A stretch of 64,000 nucleotides of DNA from Alphaproteobacteria bacterium (GTDB lineage: Bacteria; Pseudomonadota; Alphaproteobacteria; Bin65), in assembly GCA_022819985.1 (NCBI GenBank), contig JAJEGH010000045.1, positions 62,001 to 126,000 on the forward strand, given 5' to 3'. This document shows positions 22,691-31,961 of this stretch, in pieces; within the stretch, counting starts at the first letter, position 1; every line of letters starts with the position of its first letter. A model generated the notes under the pieces. The model was not told the DNA's origin. It worked only from the letters and a program-made list of their open reading frames with translations, and searched no databases. The translations under genes and the position numbers were made by a program.

Positions 22691-24108
22691 CGGGCATCCC
22701 CGTTCAGGGCTTCCAGCCGGCCGGGCAGGGCGTGGGCCCAGGCGGTGATGTTGCCGGCGCCCAGGCAGATGACGAAATCGCCCTCGCCGGCGATATCGGC
22801 GATGACGGCCGGCAGGTCATCCGCGCAATCGAGGCTTCGGACGTTGCGGTGGCCGCGATTGCGCAGGCCGTGCACCAGGCTGTCCCGGTCGGCGCCGGGG
22901 ATCGGCTCTTCGCCGGCCGGATACACGTCGGCGATGACGACCTTGTCGGCGTCGTTGAAGCAGGTGCAGAACTCTTCGAAGAGATCGCTCAGGCGCGAAT
23001 AGCGGTGCGGCTGCGCGACGGCGATCACCTTGCCGCGGCAGGCCGCCCGGGCCGCCTTGAGGACATGGGCGATCTCGACCGGATGATGGCCGTAGTCGTC
23101 GATCACGGTGATGCCGTTCGCCACGCCGGTGCGGGTGAAGCGGCGGTTGACGCCTTCGAAGCCGGCGAAGGCGCCGCAAATGGCCGTCTCGTCCAGGCCG
23201 AGCTCCCAGCCCACGGCAAGCGCCGCCAGCGCATTGCGGACATTGTGTTCGCCGAGCATCGGCAGGGCGATATCCGCGAAGCGCGCCGGCCGGCCCCGGA
23301 GCTGCTCTGCGATTTCGACGTCGAAGACCGTCCCGTCGGGCCGGTGGCGGAGATTGACACCGCGAATGTCGGCCTGGCGCGACAGGCCGTAGGTGATGAG
23401 CCGCCGGTCCGACAGGCGCGGGATCATCGCCTGGACTTCGGGATCGTCCAGGCAGAGCACGGCGCAGCCGTAGAAGGGGATGTTGCCGACGAAATTCTCG
23501 AAGGCGAGGCGCAGCGCGTCGAAATCGCCGTAGTAGTCCAGATGTTCCGGATCGATATTCGTGACGATGGCGACGGTCGCCGGCAGTTTCAGGAAGGAGC
23601 CGTCGGATTCGTCGGCCTCCACGATGATCCAGTCGCCCTCGCCCAGGCGGGCATTGGTGCCGTAGGCATTGATGATCCCGCCGTTGACGACGGTCGGGTC
23701 CATGCCCGCGGCGTCCATCAGGGCGGCGACAAGGGATGTCGTTGTCGTCTTGCCGTGGGTGCCGCCGACGGCGATGCCCCATTTCAGCCGCATCAGCTCG
23801 CCCAGCATCTCGGCCCGCCGCACGACCGGCGTCCGGCGCGCGCGCGCCGCCTCGATTTCCGGGTTGTCGCCCTTGACCGCGGTCGAAACGACGACGACCG
23901 CCGCATCGCCGATATTCTCCGCCGCGTGGCCGAGCGAGACATCGATGCCCAGGCCCTGCAGCCGTCTGACATTGGCATTGGCCGCGATGTCGCTGCCCTG
24001 CACCGGATGGCCCAGATTGTGCAGGATCTCGGCGATACCGCTCATGCCGATGCCGCCGATGCCGGTGAAATGGACGGTGCCGAGGTCGAAGGGGAGCCTG
24101 GCCATCAT
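22687..24108 (-). CDS. murC: UDP-N-acetylmuramate--L-alanine ligase
   Basis: Adds L-Ala to UDP-MurNAc with ATP, 473 residues. The N-terminal Rossmann motif is [14 protein letters not shown], the P-loop is [10 protein letters not shown], then EADESDGSF and [11 protein letters not shown] (Mg and carbamate region), and [14 protein letters not shown] in the C-terminal domain; all are specific to MurC. Start and stop each overlap the neighbouring gene by 4 bp. Confidence 0.97.
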
Positions 24109-25244
24109 GCGGCGGGCCTCCCCTCGGCGACGCCAGCCACCAGATCGGCCAGCCGCTCTGCGGCGTCCGGGCGGGCGATCGCGGTCGCCGCCCGCGCCGC
24201 GGCGGCCAGCGGCTCCGGATCCTTCAGGAAGCGCGAGATCCGGTCGGCGAGCGCCGCCGGCGTGAAAGCGGTTTGCGGCATCAGCCAGCCGGCGCCGGCC
24301 CGGTCGATATGGCGGGCGTTACAGGTCTGGTGGTCGTCGGCGGCGGCCGGGTAGGGCACATAGATGGCGGGCACGCCCGCCACCAGCGCCTCGGCGCAGG
24401 TTGAAGCGCCGGCGCGGCAGATCATCAGATGGGCCGCCGAGAGATGCTCCGGGATATTCTCGAAGAAGCTCGCCAGGTCGGCCGCCACGCCGGCGTCCTG
24501 GTAGACGATCCGCACCGGCTCGATATCTTCGGGCCGGCACTGCTGGGTGACGCGGAGCCGGGCGCGTTCGGCCGGCTCCAGCGCCGCGATGGCGCCCGGC
24601 AGCACCTCGCTGAACACGGTGGCGCCCTGGCTGCCGCCCATCACGAACAGGCGGAACGGACCGCCCGGCGCCGGCGCGGCATAGGGCTGTCCGTGCAGCG
24701 CGTTGATCTCCGGGCGGACCGGATTGCCGGTTTCGACCGTGCGGGCGCGGGTTTGCGGAATGGCCTCGACGGCCGGGAAGGAGACGGCGATGGCGCTCGC
24801 CGCTCCGGCGACCTTGCGGTTGGCGAGGCCGAGATAGCCGTTCTGCTCGTGCAGAACCACGGGCCGCCGTTGCCGCGCGGCCATGAAGGTTGCCGGAAAT
24901 GCGGCATAGCCGCCGAATCCGACGACCGCGGCCGGGTTGTGCCGGCGCAGCAGACGGCTGACCGCCAGGGCGCCGCGGGCCATGACGAACAGGGAGGCGA
25001 TCCTGCCGAGCGCACCGCCGCGGAACGGCGAGGCCGCCGGGACGACATGGGCCTCTATGCCCGGCGTGCGCTTCGCATAGTCGGCGCCGCGCCTGTCGGT
25101 GTAGAGGCGCACGGAATAGCCGCGCTGCAGCAGCGCCGCGCCCAGCGCGACGGCCGGGAACAGGTGGCCGCCGGTGCCGCCGGCGGTCAGGACGACGGTC
25201 CGGCCCGCAGGATGGCTCGCAGGACGGCTCACAGGACGGCTCAC
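24105..25244 (-). CDS. murG: UDP-GlcNAc:lipid I N-acetylglucosaminyltransferase
   Basis: Peripheral inner-membrane glycosyltransferase that turns lipid I into lipid II, 379 residues. Motifs: [14 protein letters not shown] (N-terminal glycine loop), [12 protein letters not shown], the second loop [12 protein letters not shown], and [15 protein letters not shown] with the donor-binding site. There is no ATG: the start is read as GTG 25244, overlapping the ftsW stop by 4 bp with GGGAGG about six bases upstream. A second in-frame GTG lies 12 bases later because the start codon itself is inside a 12-bp tandem repeat. Confidence 0.94.
   Translation of the reverse strand: MSRPVSRPASHPAGRTVVLTAGGTGGHLFPAVALGAALLQRGYSVRLYTDRRGADYAKRTPGIEAHVVPAASPFRGGALGRIASLFVMARGALAVSRLLRRHNPAAVVGFGGYAAFPATFMAARQRRPVVLHEQNGYLGLANRKVAGAASAIAVSFPAVEAIPQTRARTVETGNPVRPEINALHGQPYAAPAPGGPFRLFVMGGSQGATVFSEVLPGAIAALEPAERARLRVTQQCRPEDIEPVRIVYQDAGVAADLASFFENIPEHLSAAHLMICRAGASTCAEALVAGVPAIYVPYPAAADDHQTCNARHIDRAGAGWLMPQTAFTPAALADRISRFLKDPEPLAAAARAATAIARPDAAERLADLVAGVAEGRPAA
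25209..25244. repeat. 12-bp tandem repeat spanning the murG start
   Basis: Three 12-bp units (25209-25220, 25221-25232, 25233-25244; AGGACGGCTCAC type). The two last units are identical, and each carries a potential GTG start with SRP after it. Confidence 0.9.
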
Positions 25245-26362
25245 AGGGTGCCTCCCGCCCGGTCGCGGGTCAGCGCCAGGATCATGCCGGTGCCCAGCGC
25301 CAGCGCCATGATCGACGAGCCGCCATAGGAGATGAAGGGCAGCGTCATACCCTTGGTCGGCATCAGGTGCAGCGTGGAAGCCAGGTTGACGATCGCCTGG
25401 AGGCCGAAGGCGGCGAGCAGGCCGACCGTGGCGAACAGCACGAACAGATTGTTGCTCTCCATCGCCCGGAAAAAGCCGCGGATCACGATGAAGGCGTAGG
25501 TTGCGACGATCAGCAGGCAGGCGATCAGGCCGAATTCCTCGCCGGCGACGGCGAAGATGAAATCGCTGTGGGCATCCGGCAGCATCGCCTTCACGGTGCC
25601 TTCGCCGGGCCCCTTGCCGAAGATTCCGCCGTTGATGAAAGCGTCGAGGGAACGGTCGACCTGGTAGTTGTCGCCGCTGCCGGGATTGAGGAACAAATCC
25701 ACCCGCTTGGCGACATGGGCGAAGGTGAAATAGGCCGCCGCTGCGGCGCCCGCGACGACGAGGACGCCGGCGCCGATCAGCCACAGCGACAGGCCGGCCA
25801 GGAACATCAGGCAGAACCAGATGGAAAACACGACCGACGCCATGCCGATATCCGGCTGGATGGCGAGCACCCCGAGCGTCCCGAGGCACAGGAACGTGGC
25901 GAGCACCCGGCCCGGAAACCCGGTGTCCGAATGTGCTGCCGCGCAGAGCCAGGCGCAGACGACTGCGAAGCCCGGCTTGATAAATTCCGACGGCTGGAAA
26001 GCGAAGCCGGCAATCGAAAGCCAGCGCCGCGCGCCCCTGATTTCCGCGCCGGCGAACGCGACGAACACGGAAAAAATGAGTGCGCCGGCCAGCACGATAA
26101 GCGCTGACCGACGCACCCAGGGCGGGGTAAGCAGGGACGTCAGCAGCATCAGCGCGATCGCGCACGGGATGAACAGGAGCTGCTGACGGACGAAGTGGAA
26201 ACTCTCGATGTTGGCCCGCGCCGCGGCCGAGGGGCTCGCGGCAAGGGTAAGCACGATGCCGTAGACGATGAGCAGGCCGACGGCGATGAGCAGCCAGCGG
26301 TCGACCGTCCACCACCAGCGGCCGATGACGCTGGTATCGAGGCGGGACGGGGCATAGCTCAT
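25241..26362 (-). CDS. ftsW: Septal peptidoglycan polymerase FtsW (SEDS family)
   Basis: Polytopic inner-membrane glycosyltransferase that works with FtsI, 373 residues, about ten membrane helices. SEDS marks: GARRWLSIAGFAFQPSEFIKP, QPDIGMASVV (catalytic Asp region), HSDFIFAVAGEEFG, and the C-terminal PTKGMTLPFISYGGSS. It overlaps murD upstream and murG downstream by 4 bp each. The length is close to the usual 370-415. Confidence 0.97.
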   Translation of the reverse strand: MSYAPSRLDTSVIGRWWWTVDRWLLIAVGLLIVYGIVLTLAASPSAAARANIESFHFVRQQLLFIPCAIALMLLTSLLTPPWVRRSALIVLAGALIFSVFVAFAGAEIRGARRWLSIAGFAFQPSEFIKPGFAVVCAWLCAAAHSDTGFPGRVLATFLCLGTLGVLAIQPDIGMASVVFSIWFCLMFLAGLSLWLIGAGVLVVAGAAAAAYFTFAHVAKRVDLFLNPGSGDNYQVDRSLDAFINGGIFGKGPGEGTVKAMLPDAHSDFIFAVAGEEFGLIACLLIVATYAFIVIRGFFRAMESNNLFVLFATVGLLAAFGLQAIVNLASTLHLMPTKGMTLPFISYGGSSIMALALGTGMILALTRDRAGGTL

Positions 26363-27819
26363 GCTGCGCCTCCCGCCCCGGCGGGCAGGGTCCCGGTGGA
26401 CAGGCCCCCGGATGGCAGGTTTCCGGTGGGCAGATTCCCGGCGCAGGCCCGGAAGGCGTCGCCCCGGGCGCCGAAATTCGCAAACTGGTCGAAGGATGCG
26501 CAGGCCGGCGACAAAAGGATGACGGAGGCGGCCGGCGCGTCGCCGGCCGTGGCGGCCGTCCAGGCGTCGGCCACGGCATTTTCCAGGGTGCCGGACACGG
26601 TCGCGGGCAGGGCCGGCGCTGCGCCGGCCAGGAAGCGCGCCAGCGCCGGCGCCTCCTCGCCGATCAGGAAGGCGCCGCGTACAGAGGCCAGCGCCGGCGC
26701 CAGCGCCGCGTAGCCGCCCTGCTTGCCGCGTCCGCCGGCGATCCAGAAAATATCGTCATAGGCCGATAAGGCCCGGGCGGCGGCGACCGCGTTGGTCGCC
26801 TTGCTGTCGTTGACGAAGGTAACGGTTCTGCCGCCGGCGGAAATTTCGCCGACCGTTTCCTGGCGGTGAGGCAGGCCGGGGAACGATCCGAAAGCGGCGG
26901 CAACGACCTCCGGGGCGACGGCGAGGCTCCGGCACGCGGCCCAGGCCGCCGCCGCGTTCTGGCGATTGTGCGCGCCGTGCAGGGCCGGCGCCCGGACAAG
27001 GTCGACAGGCCGGCCGGTGCTGTCCGGCGTATCGTCGCGCAGAATTCCGTCCGACACACCGACACCGCCGTCGACGTGCGCCCTGCCGGAAACGCGGATT
27101 ACCGTTTGCCCGGACTCTTCGGCGCTGTCGGCGAGAGCGCGCGCCATCGGATCGTCGATGCCGACGACGGCGGTCGCGTCCGGCGCGGTAAGGTCGAAGG
27201 ACCTGCGCTTTGCGGCGACATAGCCGTCCAGGCCGCCGTGCCGTTCCAGATGGTCCTCGGCGATATTCAGCAGGACGGTGGCCTGCGCCCGCAGACTGTA
27301 GGTCCGGTCCAGCTGATAGGACGACAGCTCCAGGACATAGGTTCCACCTGCCCCCAGCGGCTCCAGGCCGAGCGTGGGCGGCCCGAAATTGCCGCCGACT
27401 TCGACTCTTCGGCCGGCCGCGCGCAGGATATGGCCGATCAACGCGGTCGTCGTCGATTTGCCGTTGGTGCCGGTGACGGTCACGCAGGTGGCGGCCGGAA
27501 CCGACCGGGCGAGCAGTTCGATATCGCACAAGATTTCGGCGTTGGCGGCGCGTGCCGCGGCGGCGACCGGGTGGGGCGCCGGAAACCTGTCTGGAATGCC
27601 GGGGCTCAGGACGAGCGGCAGGTCGGCGGTCCAGGCGAGAGCGCCCAGGTCGGTCGCGGCGATGCCGGCGGCGGCAGCGGCGTCGCGGCCCGCCGCCGCA
27701 TCGTCCCACGCCAGAACGTCCGCCCCGCTTTCCGCCAGGGCGCGCGCGGTCGCCAGCCCGGCGACGCCGAGGCCCATCACGGCAACCCGCTTGTTGGCGA
27801 AGGAGGGCACGGGAATCAT
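26359..27819 (-). CDS. murD: UDP-N-acetylmuramoyl-L-alanine--D-glutamate ligase
   Basis: Adds D-Glu in the cytoplasm, 486 residues. The N-terminus NKRVAVMGLGVAGLATARAL, P-loop TGTNGKSTTT, LELSSYQLD and NIAEDHLERHG are diagnostic; FVNDSKATNAVAAARAL is in the C-terminal domain. The last 30 residues form a five-residue repeat (GNLPT/GNLPS/GGLST/GTLPA) encoded by four 15-bp units (26383-26442); this tail is not part of the MurD fold. It follows mraY after five bases and overlaps ftsW by 4 bp. Confidence 0.97.
   Translation of the reverse strand: MIPVPSFANKRVAVMGLGVAGLATARALAESGADVLAWDDAAAGRDAAAAAGIAATDLGALAWTADLPLVLSPGIPDRFPAPHPVAAAARAANAEILCDIELLARSVPAATCVTVTGTNGKSTTTALIGHILRAAGRRVEVGGNFGPPTLGLEPLGAGGTYVLELSSYQLDRTYSLRAQATVLLNIAEDHLERHGGLDGYVAAKRRSFDLTAPDATAVVGIDDPMARALADSAEESGQTVIRVSGRAHVDGGVGVSDGILRDDTPDSTGRPVDLVRAPALHGAHNRQNAAAAWAACRSLAVAPEVVAAAFGSFPGLPHRQETVGEISAGGRTVTFVNDSKATNAVAAARALSAYDDIFWIAGGRGKQGGYAALAPALASVRGAFLIGEEAPALARFLAGAAPALPATVSGTLENAVADAWTAATAGDAPAASVILLSPACASFDQFANFGARGDAFRACAGNLPTGNLPSGGLSTGTLPAGAGGAA
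26383..26442. repeat. 15-bp tandem repeat in the 3' end of murD
   Basis: Four imperfect 15-bp units (26383-26397, 26398-26412, 26413-26427, 26428-26442; GGGCAGGTTCCCGGT type), in frame, adding a five-residue repeat to the protein tail. Confidence 0.88.
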
Positions 27820-27824
27820 GGCGC

Positions 27825-28946
27825 CTACCGCAGTTTCAGCGTCGAGAGGCCGACGATCGCCAGCACGGCGGCGATGATCCAGAACCGCACGACTATGGTC
27901 GGTTCCTGCCAGCCCTTCTGCTCGAAATGGTGGTGAATCGGCGCCATGCGGAAGACGCGCTTTCCGGTCAGCTTGAACGAGGCGACCTGTACGATCACCG
28001 AAAGGGTCTCCAGCACGAACAGGCCGCCGACGATCGCCAGGACGAGTTCATGCTTGACGGCGACCGCGATGGCGCCGAGCGCGCCGCCCATCGAAAGCGA
28101 GCCGGTATCGCCCATGAACACCATCGCCGGGGGCGCGTTGAACCACAGGAAGCCCAGCGCGGCGCCGACCAGCGATCCGCAGAAGACCGCCAGTTCTCCG
28201 GTCCCGGGAATGAAGGTGATCTGCAAATAGTTGGAAAAGACGACGTTGCCGGCCAGATAGGCGATCAGGCCGAACACGCCGGCCGCGATCATGACCGGCA
28301 CGATCGCCAGGCCGTCCAGGCCGTCTGTCAGGTTCACCGCATTCGAGGCGCCGACCATGACGAAGCAGGCGAACAGGATGAACAGGAAGCTGCCGAGGTC
28401 GAGCAGGTAGTTCTTCAGGAACGGGATCGACAGGCCGGTCGCGAGCGGCAGGTCGGCGTCGATCTGGTATTTGAACTGGGCGTCCCAGCCGAGACGCATG
28501 ATCCAGTAGGTCGCGGCGACCGAAATCACGATCTGCCCGGCGAATTTAAGGTTGCTCGGCATGCCCTTCGACGACTGTCTCGTGAGCTTCCGGTAATCGT
28601 CGTAGAAGCCGAGCAGGCCGAAGCCGAGGGTGACGATCAGCACGCTCCAGACATAGCCGTTGCCCAGGTCCATCCACAGCAGCGTTGAGATCGCCACCGA
28701 CAGCAGGATCAGGACGCCGCCCATCGTCGGCGTACCCCGTTTCCTGAAATGCGATTGCGGGCCGTCGTCCCGGATCGGCTGCCCTTCGGCCTGCCGCCGC
28801 TTCAGCCAGCGGATCGTCGCCGGCCCGAGGATCAGGCCGATCACCAGTGCGGTCATCAGCGCGCCGCCCGACCGGAAGGTCAGATACTGGAACAGCCTGA
28901 GCGGGCTGAACTCCGAGGACAGGGGCAGCAGGAATTCAAACAGCAT
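27825..28946 (-). CDS. mraY: Phospho-N-acetylmuramoyl-pentapeptide transferase
   Basis: Inner-membrane enzyme that moves phospho-MurNAc-pentapeptide to undecaprenyl phosphate (lipid I), 373 residues, about ten helices. Catalytic motifs: GTPTMGG (with downstream acidic pair DDYRKLT), [26 protein letters not shown] and [15 protein letters not shown]. The start overlaps the 3' end of murF by 11 bp; the gap to murD is five bases. Confidence 0.97.
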   Translation of the reverse strand: MLFEFLLPLSSEFSPLRLFQYLTFRSGGALMTALVIGLILGPATIRWLKRRQAEGQPIRDDGPQSHFRKRGTPTMGGVLILLSVAISTLLWMDLGNGYVWSVLIVTLGFGLLGFYDDYRKLTRQSSKGMPSNLKFAGQIVISVAATYWIMRLGWDAQFKYQIDADLPLATGLSIPFLKNYLLDLGSFLFILFACFVMVGASNAVNLTDGLDGLAIVPVMIAAGVFGLIAYLAGNVVFSNYLQITFIPGTGELAVFCGSLVGAALGFLWFNAPPAMVFMGDTGSLSMGGALGAIAVAVKHELVLAIVGGLFVLETLSVIVQVASFKLTGKRVFRMAPIHHHFEQKGWQEPTIVVRFWIIAAVLAIVGLSTLKLR

Positions 28947-30438
28947 CGCCGCCTGCCTCCCCGCTGCGATTTCCCCCGGGACTTTCCTCTGGACTTTCCT
29001 CTGGACTTTCTCCGGGACTTTCCCCGGGACTTTCCAGCGCGACCAGCGCCTCGACCACGGGTTTCATCCGGCTGCCGAGCGAGCCCTTGACGCACACGAC
29101 GTCGCCGGCCTGCACGGCTGCGGCCACCGACGGAATCAACGCTTCCGAATCGGCCGCATGGCATCCGCGCCGCGCCGCGGGAACGGCGTCGTACAGGTGG
29201 CGCATCAGCGGCCCCGCGGCGAACAGCAGGTCGACATTGGCCTCGACCAGATCGCCGGCGAGTCCGGCATGGAGCGCCGGCCCGTCGTCGCCCAGTTCGC
29301 GCATGTCGCCCAGCACGGCGATGCGCCGTCCGCGGCCGTGCGGATTGGCGAGCATGAGCGTCTCCAGCGCGGCGCGCACGGCGGCCGGGCTTGCGTTGTA
29401 GCTCTCGTCCAGCAGATCGAAACTGCCGTCGTCCAGGCGGATCGTCCGGCGCGCGCCGCGTCCGGCCGGCGCCTCGAGGCCGGTCATGGCTTCGGCTGCG
29501 GCATCGGCGTCGGCGCCGATCTCGCGAATCGCAGCCAGCATGGCGAGCGCATTCATCGCCCAGTGATGGCCGGGCACGCCGACCCGGAAGCCGATCCGCC
29601 GCCCGAACGCCGACGCCGTCACATCGCTGCCGTCGGCATCCATGACCGACGCCAGCAGCCTGACATCCGCTTCCGGATGCACGCCGAAGGAAATCCGTCG
29701 TGCAATGCCGGCTTCGGCGGCGCGCGCGTCGAGCAGGTCGAAATGGTCGTTGTCGCGCGGCAGGATCGCGACCCCGCCCTCGACGACACCCTGGAATATT
29801 TCCGCCTTGGCTTCGGCCACTGCCTCGACGCTGTCGAAGAACTCCACATGCACCGGCGCGACCGTCGTAATCAGGGCGATATGGGGCCGGACCAGCCGCG
29901 AGAGCGGCGCGAGTTCGCCGGGGCCGCTCATGCCCAGTTCGAAGACGCCGTAGGCCGCCGAGCGGGGCAGGCGGGCGAGCGACAGCGGCGCGCCCCAGTG
30001 GTTGTTCAGGTTGCCGGCGGTTGCATAGGTCTTGCCCTGCCGGGACAGCAGGGCATACAGGCTTTCCTTCACGCCGGTCTTGCCGACGCTGCCGGTCACG
30101 GCAACGATCCGGCCGGCGCAGCGCGCGCGGGCGGCGCGGCCCAGATCCTCCAGGCCCGCTCGGGTGTCGCGGACGAGGAGGCCGGGTCCGGCGGGTTCGA
30201 CCGGACGGTGCACGAGCGCCGCGGCGGCCCCGGCGGCAAACGCCTTGCCGGCAAAGTCGTGGCCGTCGAACACCGGGCCCTTCAGCGCGACGAACAGGTC
30301 GCCGGTCGCGACCGTCCGGCTGTCGATCGACACGCCGGTCGCGAACCAGCCCCCGGACCAATCCCCGCCGGCCGATGCCAGCGCCCGGCCGCGGGTTGCG
30401 GCCGCCGCTTCCGCGGCAGTCCAGAGCGCCGCGCTCAT
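28936..30438 (-). CDS. murF: UDP-MurNAc-tripeptide--D-alanyl-D-alanine ligase
   Basis: Adds D-Ala-D-Ala to complete the pentapeptide, 500 residues. The N-terminal domain has [19 protein letters not shown], the P-loop is [23 protein letters not shown] is specific to MurF, and [15 protein letters not shown] and VLGDMRELG follow. The C-terminal 35 residues are a repeat of ESPG/ESPE encoded by five 12-bp units, ending in SGEAGGDAV; it lies beyond the MurF fold and overlaps the mraY start by 11 bp. The start overlaps murE by 4 bp. Confidence 0.97.
   Translation of the reverse strand: MSAALWTAAEAAAATRGRALASAGGDWSGGWFATGVSIDSRTVATGDLFVALKGPVFDGHDFAGKAFAAGAAAALVHRPVEPAGPGLLVRDTRAGLEDLGRAARARCAGRIVAVTGSVGKTGVKESLYALLSRQGKTYATAGNLNNHWGAPLSLARLPRSAAYGVFELGMSGPGELAPLSRLVRPHIALITTVAPVHVEFFDSVEAVAEAKAEIFQGVVEGGVAILPRDNDHFDLLDARAAEAGIARRISFGVHPEADVRLLASVMDADGSDVTASAFGRRIGFRVGVPGHHWAMNALAMLAAIREIGADADAAAEAMTGLEAPAGRGARRTIRLDDGSFDLLDESYNASPAAVRAALETLMLANPHGRGRRIAVLGDMRELGDDGPALHAGLAGDLVEANVDLLFAAGPLMRHLYDAVPAARRGCHAADSEALIPSVAAAVQAGDVVCVKGSLGSRMKPVVEALVALESPGESPGESPEESPEESPGGNRSGEAGGDAV
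28978..29037. repeat. 12-bp tandem repeat in the 3' end of murF
   Basis: Five 12-bp units (28978-28989 to 29026-29037; GGGACTTTCCTC type), in frame, giving an acidic four-residue repeat at the protein tail. It lies 32 bases upstream of the mraY start on the minus strand. Confidence 0.92.
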
Positions 30439-31961
30439 GCCGCCCCGTCCGCTGAGTGGTCCGCCGAACTGTCCGCCGTGGCGATCGCCTCGCGGGCCAC
30501 GGTCGCGTCATCGAAGGGCAGTAAGGCGTCGCCGACGATCTGGCCCTGCTCGTGGCCCTTGCCGGCGATCACCAGAATGTCGGCGGGGCCCAGGCCGGAG
30601 ACGGCGGCGAATACGGCCTCGCGCCGGTCGCCGATCTCGATAGCGCCGGGGCAGGCCGGCAGGATCGCGGCACGGATGGCCGAAGGCGCCTCGCTGCGCG
30701 GATTGTCGTCCGTGACGATCGCCCGGTCGGCGAGCCGGTGCGCCGCGGCGCCCATCGGGGCGCGCTTTCCGGCGTCGCGGTCTCCGCCGCAGCCGAAAAC
30801 CACGGTCAGCGCGCCCGTCGTGTGAGGCCGGAGGGCATTCAACACGGCGCCCAGAGCGTCCGGCGTGTGGGCATAGTCGACATAGACCGCCGCGCCGTTG
30901 CGCCGGGCGCCGACCCGTTCGAGCCGGCCCGGCACGCCGCGCAGTCCGCCGAGGGCGTTCAGCGCGTCGCCGGCATCGACGCCGGTCGCGGTCGCGAGCC
31001 CCAGCGCACACAGGGCGTTCCAGGCCTGAAAGTCGCCGACCAGTGGCAGGTCGACGACGGCGGGTTCTCCGTGCAGCGTCAGCGCGATTCGCTGGCCGCC
31101 GGCTGACGGCGTCAGATCGTGCAGGACGATATCCGTCGCTGCGCGACCGTAGCCGACGACCTTGAGGTCTGCCTCCTCGCAGGCCTTGCGAACCGCATCG
31201 AAGACCGGGCTGTCGGCGTTGATCACGGCCGTTCCGCCGGCTGGCACGAGTTCGGCGAACAACCGCAGCTTGCACGCCAGATAGGCGTTTGTGCTGCGGT
31301 GGTAATCGATATGATCGCGGCCGAGCCCGGTGAAGGCAGCGGCGCGCAGGCGCAGCCCGTCGAGCCGGAACTGGTCCAGTCCGTGGCTCGAGGCTTCGAT
31401 GGCCAGGCATTCGATGCCGGCGCGGCTCAGCGCGGCGAGGTCGCGGTGCAGCGAGATGGGATCGGGCGTCGTCAGCGCGCCCGGGCGTTCGAGGCCGAGA
31501 CGGCGGATGCCGGGGCCGCGGATGCCGAGGGTTCCCATCGTAGCGGCCTCGAGGCCGGCGGCGGACCAGATCTGCTGGAGGAAGGCGGCGACCGAGGTCT
31601 TGCCGTTGGTCCCGGTTACGGCAGCCTGGATCGCCGGTTGGGCATCGAAGAAGCGATCCGCCATCCAGGCAAGCTGCCGGCGGGGCCGGGGGTCCGTAAT
31701 CAATGCCGCCGCCGCGCCGCCCAACCTCTCCCGGGTGATGTCCATCGTCGACAGAATGGCCGCTGCGCCTGCGCTCAGGGCGTCGGGAATGAAACGCCGG
31801 CCGTCGCGATGCGCGCCCGGCAGCGCGGCGAACAGGTAGCCCTGCGCGACCTGACGCGAATCGGCGCTCAGGCCCGCGATGTCGATATCGCCGGCGGCCG
31901 GATCCCAGCGCGCCGTGGCGGGGCGGCCCGGTCTTTCGGCCATCAGGACGGCGAGCTTCAT
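30435..31961 (-). CDS. murE: UDP-MurNAc-L-Ala-D-Glu--meso-diaminopimelate ligase
   Basis: Adds the third amino acid, 508 residues from ATG 31961 (GGGAGAG upstream). P-loop TGTNGKTSVAAF, LTTPDPISLHRDLA, EASSHGLDQFRLDGL, and the specificity loop DNPRSE, which selects meso-diaminopimelate over lysine. The N-terminal ADSRQVAQGYLFAALPG is typical. It overlaps ftsI and murF by 4 bp each. The cell wall is therefore of the usual Gram-negative DAP type. Confidence 0.97.
   Translation of the reverse strand: MKLAVLMAERPGRPATARWDPAAGDIDIAGLSADSRQVAQGYLFAALPGAHRDGRRFIPDALSAGAAAILSTMDITRERLGGAAAALITDPRPRRQLAWMADRFFDAQPAIQAAVTGTNGKTSVAAFLQQIWSAAGLEAATMGTLGIRGPGIRRLGLERPGALTTPDPISLHRDLAALSRAGIECLAIEASSHGLDQFRLDGLRLRAAAFTGLGRDHIDYHRSTNAYLACKLRLFAELVPAGGTAVINADSPVFDAVRKACEEADLKVVGYGRAATDIVLHDLTPSAGGQRIALTLHGEPAVVDLPLVGDFQAWNALCALGLATATGVDAGDALNALGGLRGVPGRLERVGARRNGAAVYVDYAHTPDALGAVLNALRPHTTGALTVVFGCGGDRDAGKRAPMGAAAHRLADRAIVTDDNPRSEAPSAIRAAILPACPGAIEIGDRREAVFAAVSGLGPADILVIAGKGHEQGQIVGDALLPFDDATVAREAIATADSSADHSADGAA

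Noticed and set aside
24105-26579. One continuous frame joining murG with antisense-like sequence over ftsW
   Set aside because: MurG homology begins at GTG 25244; upstream residues are a shadow of ftsW.
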